64,000 nucleotides of DNA from Streptomyces sp. MRC013 (GTDB taxonomy: Bacteria; Actinomycetota; Actinomycetes; Streptomycetales; Streptomycetaceae), in assembly GCF_023614235.1 (NCBI RefSeq), contig NZ_CP094264.1, forward strand, positions 3,038,001 through 3,102,000, in the 5' to 3' direction. Every line of letters starts with the position of its first letter. Position 1 is the first letter of the stretch. Below, piece after piece: positions 41,011 to 49,376 of the stretch. The translations under genes were made by a program, and so were the position numbers. The notes under the pieces were generated by a model, which was not told the DNA's origin, did not search any database, and saw only the letters and a program-made list of their open reading frames with translations.

Positions 41011-41607
41011 ATGGACACCGTGGAGCCCTTCCTCACCACCGAGCGCCTCGAACTGCGTCCCTTCACCGCACGCGACGAGGACCTCCTCGTCGAACTGGAC
41101 GCCGACCCGGAGGTGATGCGGTACCTCACCGGGGGGCGGCCGACCCCGCCCGAGACCGTACGGAAAGAGATCCTTCCGGGGATGCTGCGCCGGTACCCGT
41201 GCACCGGACTGCCCGGTTACTGGGCGGCGCGCGAGCGGGGGACGGGGGAGTTCCTCGGGTGGTTCGAGCTGCGGCCGCTGAGGGAGGACGGCGCGGAGGC
41301 CGTCGAACTCGGTTACCGGCTGCGCCGGGCGGCGTGGGGGCGCGGGTACGCCACGGAGGGCTCCCGGGCCCTGGTCGAACGGGCCTTCACGAAGCTGGGG
41401 GTGGAGCGGATCGCGGCCTACACCATGGCGGTGAACCGCGGTTCGCGCCGCGTGATGGAGAAGGCCGGCCTGGAGTACGTCCGCACCTTCTTCGAGGACT
41501 GGCCGGAGACGATCGAGGGCTTCGAGCACGGGGAGGTCGAGTACGCCCTGACGAGGACCGGGTGGGAGCGGCGCCGGACCGACGGCGGGCCAGCACTCCC
41601 GGCCTGA
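41011..41607 (+). CDS. GNAT-family N-acetyltransferase (RimJ/RimL type)
   Basis: The 198-residue protein has the Acetyltransf_3 layout. The start is FLTTERLELRPFTARDEDLLVELDADPEVMRYL. Motif A is ELGYRLRRAAWGRGYATEGSRALVERAF, with the acetyl-CoA-binding RxxGxG/A equivalent. Motif B is IAAYTMAVNRGSRRVMEKAGLEYV. Relatives acetylate protein N-termini or small molecules; the substrate is unknown. The ATG at 41011 has GGATCGGTCC just upstream, a weak site. It is divergent from the small unknown gene ending at 40319. Confidence 0.9.
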   Translation: MDTVEPFLTTERLELRPFTARDEDLLVELDADPEVMRYLTGGRPTPPETVRKEILPGMLRRYPCTGLPGYWAARERGTGEFLGWFELRPLREDGAEAVELGYRLRRAAWGRGYATEGSRALVERAFTKLGVERIAAYTMAVNRGSRRVMEKAGLEYVRTFFEDWPETIEGFEHGEVEYALTRTGWERRRTDGGPALPA

Positions 41608-42003
41608 CCGACCGGCCGCACGGCCCCCGCCGCCGAGAGCGCACCGACTCCCGCGCGCGTCCCGGCGACAGTGCACCCGAGAGTGCGCGGCACCGCGCGG
41701 GAACCCGGCGAGCGACGGGTACGACAACCGAGTCACGACAACCGAGTGCGACGCGGCCGGGGCCGACGGCCGGGAACGGCGCGGCCGGGGACCGCAGGGA
41801 CCGCCACCCCCGCGGACCGCGTCCGCGCCGCCCTCGCGGTGGTGCTCGGCGGGGCTTTCCCCGAGGACGCCGGCACCGGGGCGCCGGGCGTCCCGTGCGG
41901 CGGCCCCGCCGAAGGTCCCGGGAATCGCGGAACGGCCCCCACGCGGCGCCCGCCCGCCGTACGATCCTGCCCCAAGGGGGAGCCGAGGGCTTCGGGGGGT
42001 CGC
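41608..42003 (+). other. Intergenic region upstream of the kinase operon
   Basis: These 396 bp have no gene I can support. CGCGGCCGGGG is repeated near 41754-41790, and AAGGGGGAG with a GGGGGG run precedes the ATG at 42004. The promoter of the lipoprotein-kinase operon must lie here. Confidence 0.5.
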
Positions 42004-42038
42004 ATGCCAGGCGTCAAAAAGCTTGTGTGCAAGGGTAG

Positions 42039-42815
42039 TTGGAAGTACCGGGGGTCGCCGTCTGGACGGCTGCGGCCCTGCTCTCCGGCTGCTCGGCCGG
42101 TGCGCCGGAAGGCGGCGGGAACCCCGCGCCGCCCTCCCCGTCACCGGCCTCGCCGGAGCCCGCCGGTCCCTCCGCCACACCGTTCACGGCGGACCCCGCC
42201 CGGGTGCCGAGGAACGCCGCGCAGGCCGAGGAACTGGTGGACCAGGTCGTCCTGCGCCCCACGGACTGGGGACCGGACTTCGTGCCCCAGGCGGTCGCCG
42301 AGAGCAGGCCGCGCACCGTGGCCGTGCTGGACGAGGAGTGCCGGTGGCAGCGAGAGCCGTTGCCCGCGTCGGCCCTGGCGTCGCTCTCCCGGTACGCCGA
42401 ACTGCCCGGCCGGGGCGAGAAGGGCACGGTCCGGGTGACCGCCGTGGCGACCGTCCACACCTCCGAGGCGGACGCCGACGAGCAGTTGGCGACCACGCTC
42501 GAGGAGGCGCAGCGCTGCCGGGAGCAGGAGATCCGGCCCGGTGAACGTCTGACGGGGCTGCGCTCGGCCGGAACCGCCTTCGGCACGAGACGCCAGCAGT
42601 GGGCGAACGACGAAGCCCACGAGATGGGGACGTACGTCACCCGCGAAGGAGCCCACCCCTACCTCTGGAGCGTCGCTCGGGTCGGGGCCGTCACCATCGG
42701 CGTGTCGGTGAAGGGCGCCAGGGGCCATACGGACGAGGAACTGCAACACTGGTTCACCAACTCGTCCGTCCAGATGATCGAGTCCGTCGAAACCCGGACC
42801 GGGCGGGAGGGATGA
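42039..42815 (+). CDS. Putative lipoprotein preceding the kinase pair (5' end uncertain)
   Basis: The 258-residue product has a hydrophobic start and lipobox (VAVWTAAALLSGC), then a Pro/Ser linker (about residues 22-45) and an extracytoplasmic domain (LVDQVVLRPTDWGPDFVPQ, TVRVTAVATVHTSEADADEQLATTLEEAQRC). In the given frame the only start is a weak TTG at 42039 right after a stop codon. If one G were missing from the run 42050-42054, translation from the ATG at 42004 would add a normal basic n-region (MPGVKKLVCKGSWKYRG). Its stop overlaps the kinase ATG by 4 bp, so it may act with the kinase sensor outside the cell. Confidence 0.72.
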   Translation: MEVPGVAVWTAAALLSGCSAGAPEGGGNPAPPSPSPASPEPAGPSATPFTADPARVPRNAAQAEELVDQVVLRPTDWGPDFVPQAVAESRPRTVAVLDEECRWQREPLPASALASLSRYAELPGRGEKGTVRVTAVATVHTSEADADEQLATTLEEAQRCREQEIRPGERLTGLRSAGTAFGTRRQQWANDEAHEMGTYVTREGAHPYLWSVARVGAVTIGVSVKGARGHTDEELQHWFTNSSVQMIESVETRTGREG

Positions 42816-45052
42816 TGGACCCGCTGCGTGGATCCGACCCCGCACGCATCGCGGGGCACCGGCTGCTCGGACGGCTCGGTGAGGGCGGCATGGGCGTCGT
42901 CTACCTGGCGCGCACGCCCGGCGGCGGCCTGGTCGCGGTCAAGGTCGTGCAGGAGGAGTACGCCGACGACGCGGCCTTCCGGGAGCGGTTCCGGCGCGAG
43001 GTGGAGGCGGCCCGGCGGGTCTCCAGCCGCTGGGCGGTGCGCCTGGTCGACGCGGGGCCGGACGACGCCGCGCCGTGGCTGGCCACCGAGTTCCTGCCGG
43101 GACCCTCCCTCGCGGAGGCCGTCGCGCTCCACGGACCGCTGCCGCCGTGGGGGCTGAGGGTGCTCGGGGCCCGCCTCGCCGAAGCGCTCGACGACATCCA
43201 CACCGCCGGACTGGTGCACCGGGACGTCAAGCCCGGCAACGTCCTCCTCGCCCCCGACGGGCCCCGGCTGATCGACTTCGGGATCGCCCGTACCCCCGAG
43301 GACACCTCGCTCACGGCCACCGGGATCGTGGTCGGCACGCCCGGCTACCTCGCACCCGAGCAGGCGGGCGCCGGAGACGTGGCGCGGGTCGGTCCGGCCG
43401 GTGACGTGTTCTCCCTCGGCTGCGTCCTCGTGTACGCGGCGACCGGCCGGCCCCCCTTCGGCACCGGACCGGTCGACGCGCTGCTCTACCGGACGGTGCA
43501 CGACGCCGCCGACGCCGACGGCTTACCGGAGGAGACGGCCGGCGTGGTCGGCAGGTGCCTGGAGAAGGATCCGCGGCTCCGCCCGACCGCCGCAGGGGTG
43601 CACCGCGCCCTGGCGGGGGACGGGACGGACGCGGAGGAGCCCGTCCGGTGGCTCCCGGAACCGGTGCTCCGGCTCATCGCCGAACGTTCCACCGCCGCTC
43701 TCGACCTGCCCGGGATCGACGACACCGAGGTCTCGGGGGAGCCCGTCGGCGGTGACGCCGACGGCACGCGGGGCGAACGCGGTCAGCGTGGCCCCGAGCA
43801 TCCCGACCCGGCCGGCGCGAACACCGCCGACGGGCCCGGTGCCACGACGGGCCGACGGCGGTTCCTGGCCCTGTCGGGAGGGGCGGTCCTGGTGGCGGCG
43901 GGGGGCGGGACGGCGTTGTGGGCGGTCGCGGGCCGCAAGGAGGCCGCACCGGCGGTGAGGCCGCGCCGCCCGCGGTACGCGCTCGCCCTGCACGCCGACC
44001 TGAGCGGCGCCGACGAGGCGGCCGGCCTGGCCCAGGAGCGCGGGCTGCGCCTCGCCGTGGAACAGTTCAACGCCCGCCGCGGCCGCCCGTACACGCTCGC
44101 CGTCAGGGTGGAGGACGACGGCGGTGATCCGCTGATCGCGCCCCGCGTCGCGAAGGCGCTGGCGGCGGACCCCGCGGTGCTCGCCGTCGTGGGCCCCACC
44201 ACCGACGCCACCGCGGCAGCCTGCCTGACGACGTACGACACGGCCCTGGTGCCCGTGGTCGCCGTCTCCCCCGGATCGATGTCCCTCACCATCCAGGGGT
44301 ACCGCTCCTTCCTGCAGGCCCGCGTCGTCGACAGCAGCCTGGCGGTTTTCCTGGACATCTACTTGCGTGAGGTCGTCGGATCGCGACGAATCGGCATCGT
44401 CGAGGACCGCGCGACCGACGAACACGCCTGGGAAATCGGTGACTCCCTCAGCAATGTGCTGTATGAGGAAGGACACCCGCAGGTGCCCAAAGTCGTCAGT
44501 GCCCGGCGCGACGACTTCCGCCCGGTCGTGGACGCCCTGCTGGCGGGGGACGTCGACTCCGTCGTCTTCGCCGGTCCCCCCGAGCGGGCGGCACGGATCG
44601 CCAAGATCCTCCACGCCCGCCGCTTCACCGGCACATGCGTCTCTGCCCACCCGTTCTTCGACGAACGGTTCCTCACCGCCGCGGGAGAGGCCGCCGAGGG
44701 CTGGCTCGCGATCGCTCCGGCCGCCGACCCCGCGCTCCTCCCGGCCGGAGCGGCGTTCACCGCCGCCCACAGGCGGCGCTTCGGGACCGCGCCCGCGCGG
44801 TACTCCGTCGAGGCGTACGACACCGCGAACACGCTCCTCGCGGGACTGGCGAGGCTGGGAACCGCCCGCCCCACCCGTGCCGCCCTGCTGACCGCGGTAC
44901 GCGGCACGCCGTACCGGGGCATCACCAAGAAGTTCGCCTTCGACAAGAGAGGCGATCTCCTCTTGAGTCCCAACAACGGCGTGTTCCTCTGGCGCGTCGA
45001 ACGGGGTGGGTTCCGGTGCGAGGGCCCGGCCCCGATCGGGGTCCCCTCCTGA
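42812..45052 (+). CDS. Ser/Thr protein kinase fused to a periplasmic-binding-protein sensor (copy 1)
   Basis: The protein has 746 residues. Residues about 15-270 are a Hanks-type kinase: LGEGGMGVVYLA (P loop), VAVKVV (Lys), HRDVKPGNVLL (catalytic loop), DFGIART, and GTPGYLAPEQ (activation segment). A linker with TGRRRFLALSGGAVLVAAGGG gives one transmembrane helix at about residues 350-370. The outer part (about 385-745) is a type-1 substrate-binding fold like branched-chain amino-acid receptors (LHADLSGADEAAGLAQERGLRLAVEQFNARRG, VVGPTTDATAAACL, GIVEDRATDEHAW). It should signal an outside ligand to an inside kinase. It overlaps its neighbours on both sides. Confidence 0.92.
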   Translation: MMDPLRGSDPARIAGHRLLGRLGEGGMGVVYLARTPGGGLVAVKVVQEEYADDAAFRERFRREVEAARRVSSRWAVRLVDAGPDDAAPWLATEFLPGPSLAEAVALHGPLPPWGLRVLGARLAEALDDIHTAGLVHRDVKPGNVLLAPDGPRLIDFGIARTPEDTSLTATGIVVGTPGYLAPEQAGAGDVARVGPAGDVFSLGCVLVYAATGRPPFGTGPVDALLYRTVHDAADADGLPEETAGVVGRCLEKDPRLRPTAAGVHRALAGDGTDAEEPVRWLPEPVLRLIAERSTAALDLPGIDDTEVSGEPVGGDADGTRGERGQRGPEHPDPAGANTADGPGATTGRRRFLALSGGAVLVAAGGGTALWAVAGRKEAAPAVRPRRPRYALALHADLSGADEAAGLAQERGLRLAVEQFNARRGRPYTLAVRVEDDGGDPLIAPRVAKALAADPAVLAVVGPTTDATAAACLTTYDTALVPVVAVSPGSMSLTIQGYRSFLQARVVDSSLAVFLDIYLREVVGSRRIGIVEDRATDEHAWEIGDSLSNVLYEEGHPQVPKVVSARRDDFRPVVDALLAGDVDSVVFAGPPERAARIAKILHARRFTGTCVSAHPFFDERFLTAAGEAAEGWLAIAPAADPALLPAGAAFTAAHRRRFGTAPARYSVEAYDTANTLLAGLARLGTARPTRAALLTAVRGTPYRGITKKFAFDKRGDLLLSPNNGVFLWRVERGGFRCEGPAPIGVPS

Positions 45053-47343
45053 TGCGCCCGCTGCGCCCGGGCGACCCGGCCGGAGTGGGTCCGTTCCGCG
45101 TCCTCGCCCGGCTCGGGGCGGGCGGCATGGGGGTCGTGTACCTGGCCCGGTCGCCGTCCGGCACCGTGGCGGCGGTCAAGGTCATCCACAACGCCCGTGT
45201 CGGTGACGAGGGCTTCCGGGCGCGGTTCCGCCGCGAGGCCGAGGCGGCCCGGGGCGTGACCAGCCGCTGGGTCGCGCCGCTGCTCGACGCGGACCCGGAC
45301 GCCCGGGAGCCGTGGCTGGCGACCGCCTTCGTACCGGGCCCCTCCCTCGCCGAGGCCGTCGAACTGCACGGGCCCCTGCCACACCCCACCGTCCGGGTCC
45401 TGGGGGCGCGGCTGGCCGAGGCGCTGGAAGCGGTCCACCGGGCCGGCCTGGTCCACCGCGACGTCAAACCGGGCAACATCCTGCTCGGCGTGGACGGACC
45501 CCGTCTGATCGACTTCGGCATCGCCCACACTCCCGGCGGTACGGTCCTCACCTCCAGCGGCGTGGTCGTCGGTTCACCGGGGTTCCTCTCCCCCGAGCAG
45601 GCCCGGGCCCGGCGCGCGGAGATCGGCCCGCCCAGCGACGTGTTCTCGCTGGGGTGCGTCCTGGCCTACGCGGCCGCCGGTGTACGTCCCTTCGGCGGCG
45701 GTCTCGCCGCCGCCGCGCTGCTGCGCACGGTGACCGAGGAACCCGACCTCGACGGCGTACCGGCGGAACTGGCGCCCCTGGTCAGGGCCTGCCTGGCCAA
45801 GCAACCGCAGGAGCGGCCCGACCCGGCGGCCGTACGCACGGTCCTCGGCGGAAGCCGGGACGGCGCCGGGCCGTGGCTGCCCGAACCGGTGATCCGCCTC
45901 GTCGCGGACCGGTCGGCGCAGGCCCTGCGCGTCACCGCCGCCGGGACGGCTGAAGTCCCGCCCCCGTCCCCGCGGACCGCCCTCCCCGACGCGGAGACCG
46001 TGACCGCGGCGCCGGCCGGCACCGGGGCGACGGCCGCCACCACCCGCCGACGCTTCCTCGTCCTCGGCTCGACCGCGGGCGTCGTCGCGGCGGGCGCCGG
46101 CGCTCTGTGGTGGGCCCGGACGCGGCCGGACCCGTTCGCGACGGGCGACGGCGGGACGCGGGACCGGCCGGTGCTGACCCTGGCCTTCCACGGGGACCTG
46201 TCGGGAGGGACCGGAGCCACCGGGCAGGCCCAGCGGAACGGCGCGCTCATCGCCGTCGACCACGTCAACGGCCAGAACTCCAGGCCGTTCCGGCTCCGTC
46301 TGGCCGTCCACGACGACGGAGGCGTGCCGTCGCGCGCGCTCACCGTCGCCGAACGGGTCGCCGCCGACTCCTCGGTACGGGCGGTGGTGGGGCCGACGGC
46401 CGACGCCTGCGCGCTGACCGCCGTGCCCGTGTACCAGGCGGCGCCGCTGTCCACGGTGGCCGTGTCACCGGATGTGGACGTACGGCCTGGGGCCCCCGAA
46501 ACCGCCGCTCGCCAGGCGTACGTCCTGGGCCGTCCCGATGACCGGCTGATGGCGATCCCCTGTGTCACCTATGTGCGTCACGCCCCCGGCGTCCACCGGG
46601 TGGTGCTCTTCGACGACCGGACGCAGGGCGACCTGAGCTGGTATTTGTGCCGGCAGATCGCCACGAGTCTGCGGGAGGCCGGCCGCACCGTCACCATCCG
46701 GGCCGTCGGACGGGTGATGGACGCCGGGGCCCTCGCCACCGAGGTGAGGGCCGACCGCGCCGACGCCCTGGTGTTCACCGGTGACGAGCAGCGCACCGCC
46801 GCCCTCGCCCGGGCCCTCGCGTCGACGGGGTACACGGGCGTGCGCATGGGCATCCGCCAGGGCTTCGGCACGCGGTTCCTGCGGGCGGCGGGCGCCGCCG
46901 CGGAGGGGTGGGTGTTCACGACCCCCTTCGTCGACGCCACCCGTGTCCCCGCCGCGAGGGCGTTCACCGCCGCCTACCGCGAGAAGTTCGGGACGGCACC
47001 CCCCTGGTGGGCCGCCGAGGCGTACGACGCGGTCCTCTTCCTCGCCGAGGCCATGACACACGGCCGGACGCCCGTGACGGACCGGGGTTCCATCGTCTGG
47101 CGCGTACGGGACGTCCACTACCGCGGCATCACCCGCACGCTCTCCCACCCCGCGACCGGCGGAGGGCTCTACGACGGCGAGGGCCTCTTCCTCCACCGGG
47201 TGAGCGGTGGGGCCTTCACGTTCCTCGGACGGCACGATGCGGTCGGCGCGGCGGCGGCCGGACCCGGCTCCGGGGGCACCGAAGCCGCCCGTCCCTCCGG
47301 GACACCGTCGCACGGGCGCCGGGAGCCTCCGCGGGGCCGTTGA
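45052..47343 (+). CDS. Ser/Thr protein kinase fused to a periplasmic-binding-protein sensor (copy 2)
   Basis: A 763-residue paralogue of the preceding gene, sharing a one-base TGATG overlap with it. The kinase motifs are LGAGGMGVVYLA, AAVKVI, HRDVKPGNILL, DFGIAHT and GSPGFLSPEQ. The membrane segment is TTRRRFLVLGSTAGVVAAGAGALWW. The outer sensor domain reads LAFHGDLSGGTGATGQAQRNGALIAVDHVNGQNSRP-like at its start, and VVGPTADACALTAVPVYQ. The two copies have diverged mostly in the sensor half, so they may bind different ligands. A hydrophilic Gly/Arg tail ends the protein. It is the last gene of the lipoprotein-kinase-kinase operon. Confidence 0.92.
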   Translation: MRPLRPGDPAGVGPFRVLARLGAGGMGVVYLARSPSGTVAAVKVIHNARVGDEGFRARFRREAEAARGVTSRWVAPLLDADPDAREPWLATAFVPGPSLAEAVELHGPLPHPTVRVLGARLAEALEAVHRAGLVHRDVKPGNILLGVDGPRLIDFGIAHTPGGTVLTSSGVVVGSPGFLSPEQARARRAEIGPPSDVFSLGCVLAYAAAGVRPFGGGLAAAALLRTVTEEPDLDGVPAELAPLVRACLAKQPQERPDPAAVRTVLGGSRDGAGPWLPEPVIRLVADRSAQALRVTAAGTAEVPPPSPRTALPDAETVTAAPAGTGATAATTRRRFLVLGSTAGVVAAGAGALWWARTRPDPFATGDGGTRDRPVLTLAFHGDLSGGTGATGQAQRNGALIAVDHVNGQNSRPFRLRLAVHDDGGVPSRALTVAERVAADSSVRAVVGPTADACALTAVPVYQAAPLSTVAVSPDVDVRPGAPETAARQAYVLGRPDDRLMAIPCVTYVRHAPGVHRVVLFDDRTQGDLSWYLCRQIATSLREAGRTVTIRAVGRVMDAGALATEVRADRADALVFTGDEQRTAALARALASTGYTGVRMGIRQGFGTRFLRAAGAAAEGWVFTTPFVDATRVPAARAFTAAYREKFGTAPPWWAAEAYDAVLFLAEAMTHGRTPVTDRGSIVWRVRDVHYRGITRTLSHPATGGGLYDGEGLFLHRVSGGAFTFLGRHDAVGAAAAGPGSGGTEAARPSGTPSHGRREPPRGR

Positions 47344-47437
47344 CGACCGCGGTGGAAGCGCCGCCGGGCACGGGGCCGACGGGCGGCGGCGCACCCCTCC
47401 GGGGTTCCCGGAGGGGTCTTCCTGACACACTTCGACG

Positions 47438-47989
47438 ATGCGCGTGTTCGTCAGAATCGCCGGGACCGCCGCGGTCACGGTCCTGCTCTGCTACCCGCTG
47501 TGGGCTCCGCACTGGGGACGCGGCGTCCTGGGGGAGACCGCCGCGCTGGGAACGGTGGCGGCATCGGCCGTCACCGTGGTGTTCCTGGGGCTGGTCGCGC
47601 TGTACTGCCGCGCCCTCCAGCGGACGTTGGACCTCGTCCGGCCGGAGGCCAGGACGGGGTCCCCGGCGTCCGTCTGGTGGATGTTCGCGATCCCCTACAA
47701 CTTCACCGAGGACTTCTTCATCGTCCGCACCGTCGCCACCTCGCTGGCCGGGGACGGCCGGATGTCCGGCCGGTTCATCCGGTGGTGGGCGGCGCTCGGG
47801 TACGGCTGGGGCGGGTTCCAGATCCTCTCGCTCTTCCCCGGAGCGGCCGGTCACGCGGGCGGAGCACTCGCCGTCCCCCCTGTGGGGGGCGCACTGGGCC
47901 ATGACGGTCCGCGCCAACCGCGCGCTCGCCCCCCGGCTTCGCGCCGAGCCGTGTGCGGACAGCCGTTGACACCGCGACCGCGACCGTGA
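47438..47989 (+). CDS. Membrane protein, 3' end probably frameshifted
   Basis: As read it has 183 residues. It starts with VRIAGTAAVTVLLCYPLWAP and has a second helix SAVTVVFLGLVALYC. The next part (VWWMFAIPYNFTEDFFIVRTVATSL, FIRWWAALGYGWGGFQILSLFPG) is well conserved in look. After GGALAV the given frame degenerates into Pro/Arg-rich sequence. In the other frame the protein continues PLWGAHWAMTVRANRALAPRLR and stops at about 47969, a natural ending. One extra C in the run 47875-47880 accounts for this. Function unknown. Confidence 0.68.
   Translation: MRVFVRIAGTAAVTVLLCYPLWAPHWGRGVLGETAALGTVAASAVTVVFLGLVALYCRALQRTLDLVRPEARTGSPASVWWMFAIPYNFTEDFFIVRTVATSLAGDGRMSGRFIRWWAALGYGWGGFQILSLFPGAAGHAGGALAVPPVGGALGHDGPRQPRARPPASRRAVCGQPLTPRPRP
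47881..47969 (+). other. Out-of-frame C-terminal tail of the preceding membrane protein
   Basis: In the shifted frame these bases read LWGAHWAMTVRANRALAPRL then RAEPCADSR and a stop. This matches the aromatic helix and basic tail expected at the end of this kind of membrane protein. Confidence 0.55.
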
Positions 47990-48182
47990 CCACGACCGGA
48001 GGGGCTCCGGGCCCCGGCGGCCGGAGGGCCGTACCGCGAGGTCCCGGCCTGGAGCGCGGCGCGGTCGGCCCGGCGGCGGTCGCCGCGAGGAGGCGGTCGG
48101 AGCGGGCGCGCTCCGCCGCGAAGGGCGGGTCTCCTCACCGGTGACGGGCTCCCGCACCGCGTGACCGTGGACACTGGACGGC

Positions 48183-49250
48183 ATGCCACGCCTCCGCGTC
48201 CCGATCCTCCGCGTCCCGATCCTCCGCGCCCCGATCCTCCGCACCCCGGCCCTCCTCGCCGCGGCGCTCCTCCTCGTGGCGGGCGCCTCCGGGCCGGCCG
48301 CCGCGGCCGGCGACGACGACGGGTTCACGCTCGCCGACCCCCGCATCACCGAGTCCAGCGGGCTCGCCGCGAGCCGCGCCCACCCCGGGGTGTACTGGAC
48401 GCACAACGACCAGGACGAGCCGCGGGTCTTCGCCGTCGACGGGCGCACCGGAGAGACGGTCGCGACGGTCACCCTGCGCGGCGTCGGGAAGCCCCGCGAC
48501 ATGGAGGCGGTCTCCGTCGGCCCCGACGGGTACGTGTACGTCGGCGACATAGGCGACAACCTCGACGGCTCCTGGAGCCACGTGTGGGTCTACCGCTTCC
48601 GCGAGCCGGAGCGGCTGCGCGACACGGCCGTGGACGCCACCCAGTACACGGTGCGGTACGAGGACGGGCCGCGCGACGCGGAGGCGCTGATGGTGCACCC
48701 GCGCACCGGGCGGGTCTACATCGCGTCGAAGAACGAGGAGGGCGGCGGCCTGTACGAGGGCCCGGCGAAGCTCTCCGCGAAGGGCGTCAACGTGTTCCGG
48801 CGCATCGGGGAGGTGCCGTGGGTGACGGACGGCGCGTTCTCCCCGGACGGCACGCGGCTGGTGCTGCGCGGCTACTTCAGCGCCCGCGGCTACGCCTGGC
48901 GGGACGGGCGGCTCGGTGCCGACGACCGGGTGCGGGCGCCGGTCCTGGGCCAGTCGGAGTCGGTGACGTACACGGCGGACGGGTCGGCGCTGATGTTCGG
49001 CACGGAGGGCGAGCGGAGCCAGGTCGTGCGGGTGCCGGTGGAGGGGACGGCCGCGGCGCCGTCGCCGGGACCCTCGGCCCGCCCGTCCGGGCCGGAGGGG
49101 GGAGCGGCGGGCGGGGCGTCCGGCGGCGGGGCGCCGTCCGGCGGCTCGGCCCACGTCGTGGGCCTGGCCGCCCTGGGCGCGGTGCTGCTGCTCGGCCTGC
49201 GGAGGCTGCGCGGTCGGCGCGGCGGCGACGGCGGGGGCGGGACGTCGTGA
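48183..49250 (+). CDS. Secreted beta-propeller-like protein with C-terminal membrane anchor
   Basis: The protein has 355 residues. Its signal peptide is unusual: the n-region is four LRVPI-type pentapeptide repeats before TPALLAAALLLVAGASGPAAAA. The mature part has repeated propeller-like strands (SSGLAASRAHPGVYWTHNDQ, MEAVSVGPDGYVYVGDIGDN, AEALMVHPRTGRVYIASK, TDGAFSPDGTRLVLRGY). A Gly/Ser/Pro linker and one hydrophobic helix (VVGLAALGAVLLLGL) with a basic tail end the protein, so it is probably anchored in the membrane and faces outward. The ligand or enzyme activity is unknown. Confidence 0.82.
   Translation: MPRLRVPILRVPILRAPILRTPALLAAALLLVAGASGPAAAAGDDDGFTLADPRITESSGLAASRAHPGVYWTHNDQDEPRVFAVDGRTGETVATVTLRGVGKPRDMEAVSVGPDGYVYVGDIGDNLDGSWSHVWVYRFREPERLRDTAVDATQYTVRYEDGPRDAEALMVHPRTGRVYIASKNEEGGGLYEGPAKLSAKGVNVFRRIGEVPWVTDGAFSPDGTRLVLRGYFSARGYAWRDGRLGADDRVRAPVLGQSESVTYTADGSALMFGTEGERSQVVRVPVEGTAAAPSPGPSARPSGPEGGAAGGASGGGAPSGGSAHVVGLAALGAVLLLGLRRLRGRRGGDGGGGTS
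48193..48246 (+). repeat. 15-bp tandem repeats inside a signal peptide
   Basis: Units of the type CGCGTCCCGATCCTC are repeated about four times in frame and encode LRVPI, LRVPI, LRAPI, LRTPA. The expansion lengthens the n-region of the signal peptide. Confidence 0.75.
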
Positions 49251-49376
49251 GCGGCGGCCCCGCCGTCCCCGCCGTCGCCCTCCGCCGTGTCGCCGCCCTC
49301 CGCAGCGGGCTGCGGGCGGCCGGCCGGGCGCGGGGACGCGCCGGGCGCGGGCGGCCGGCCGGGCGCGGGCGGTGCG

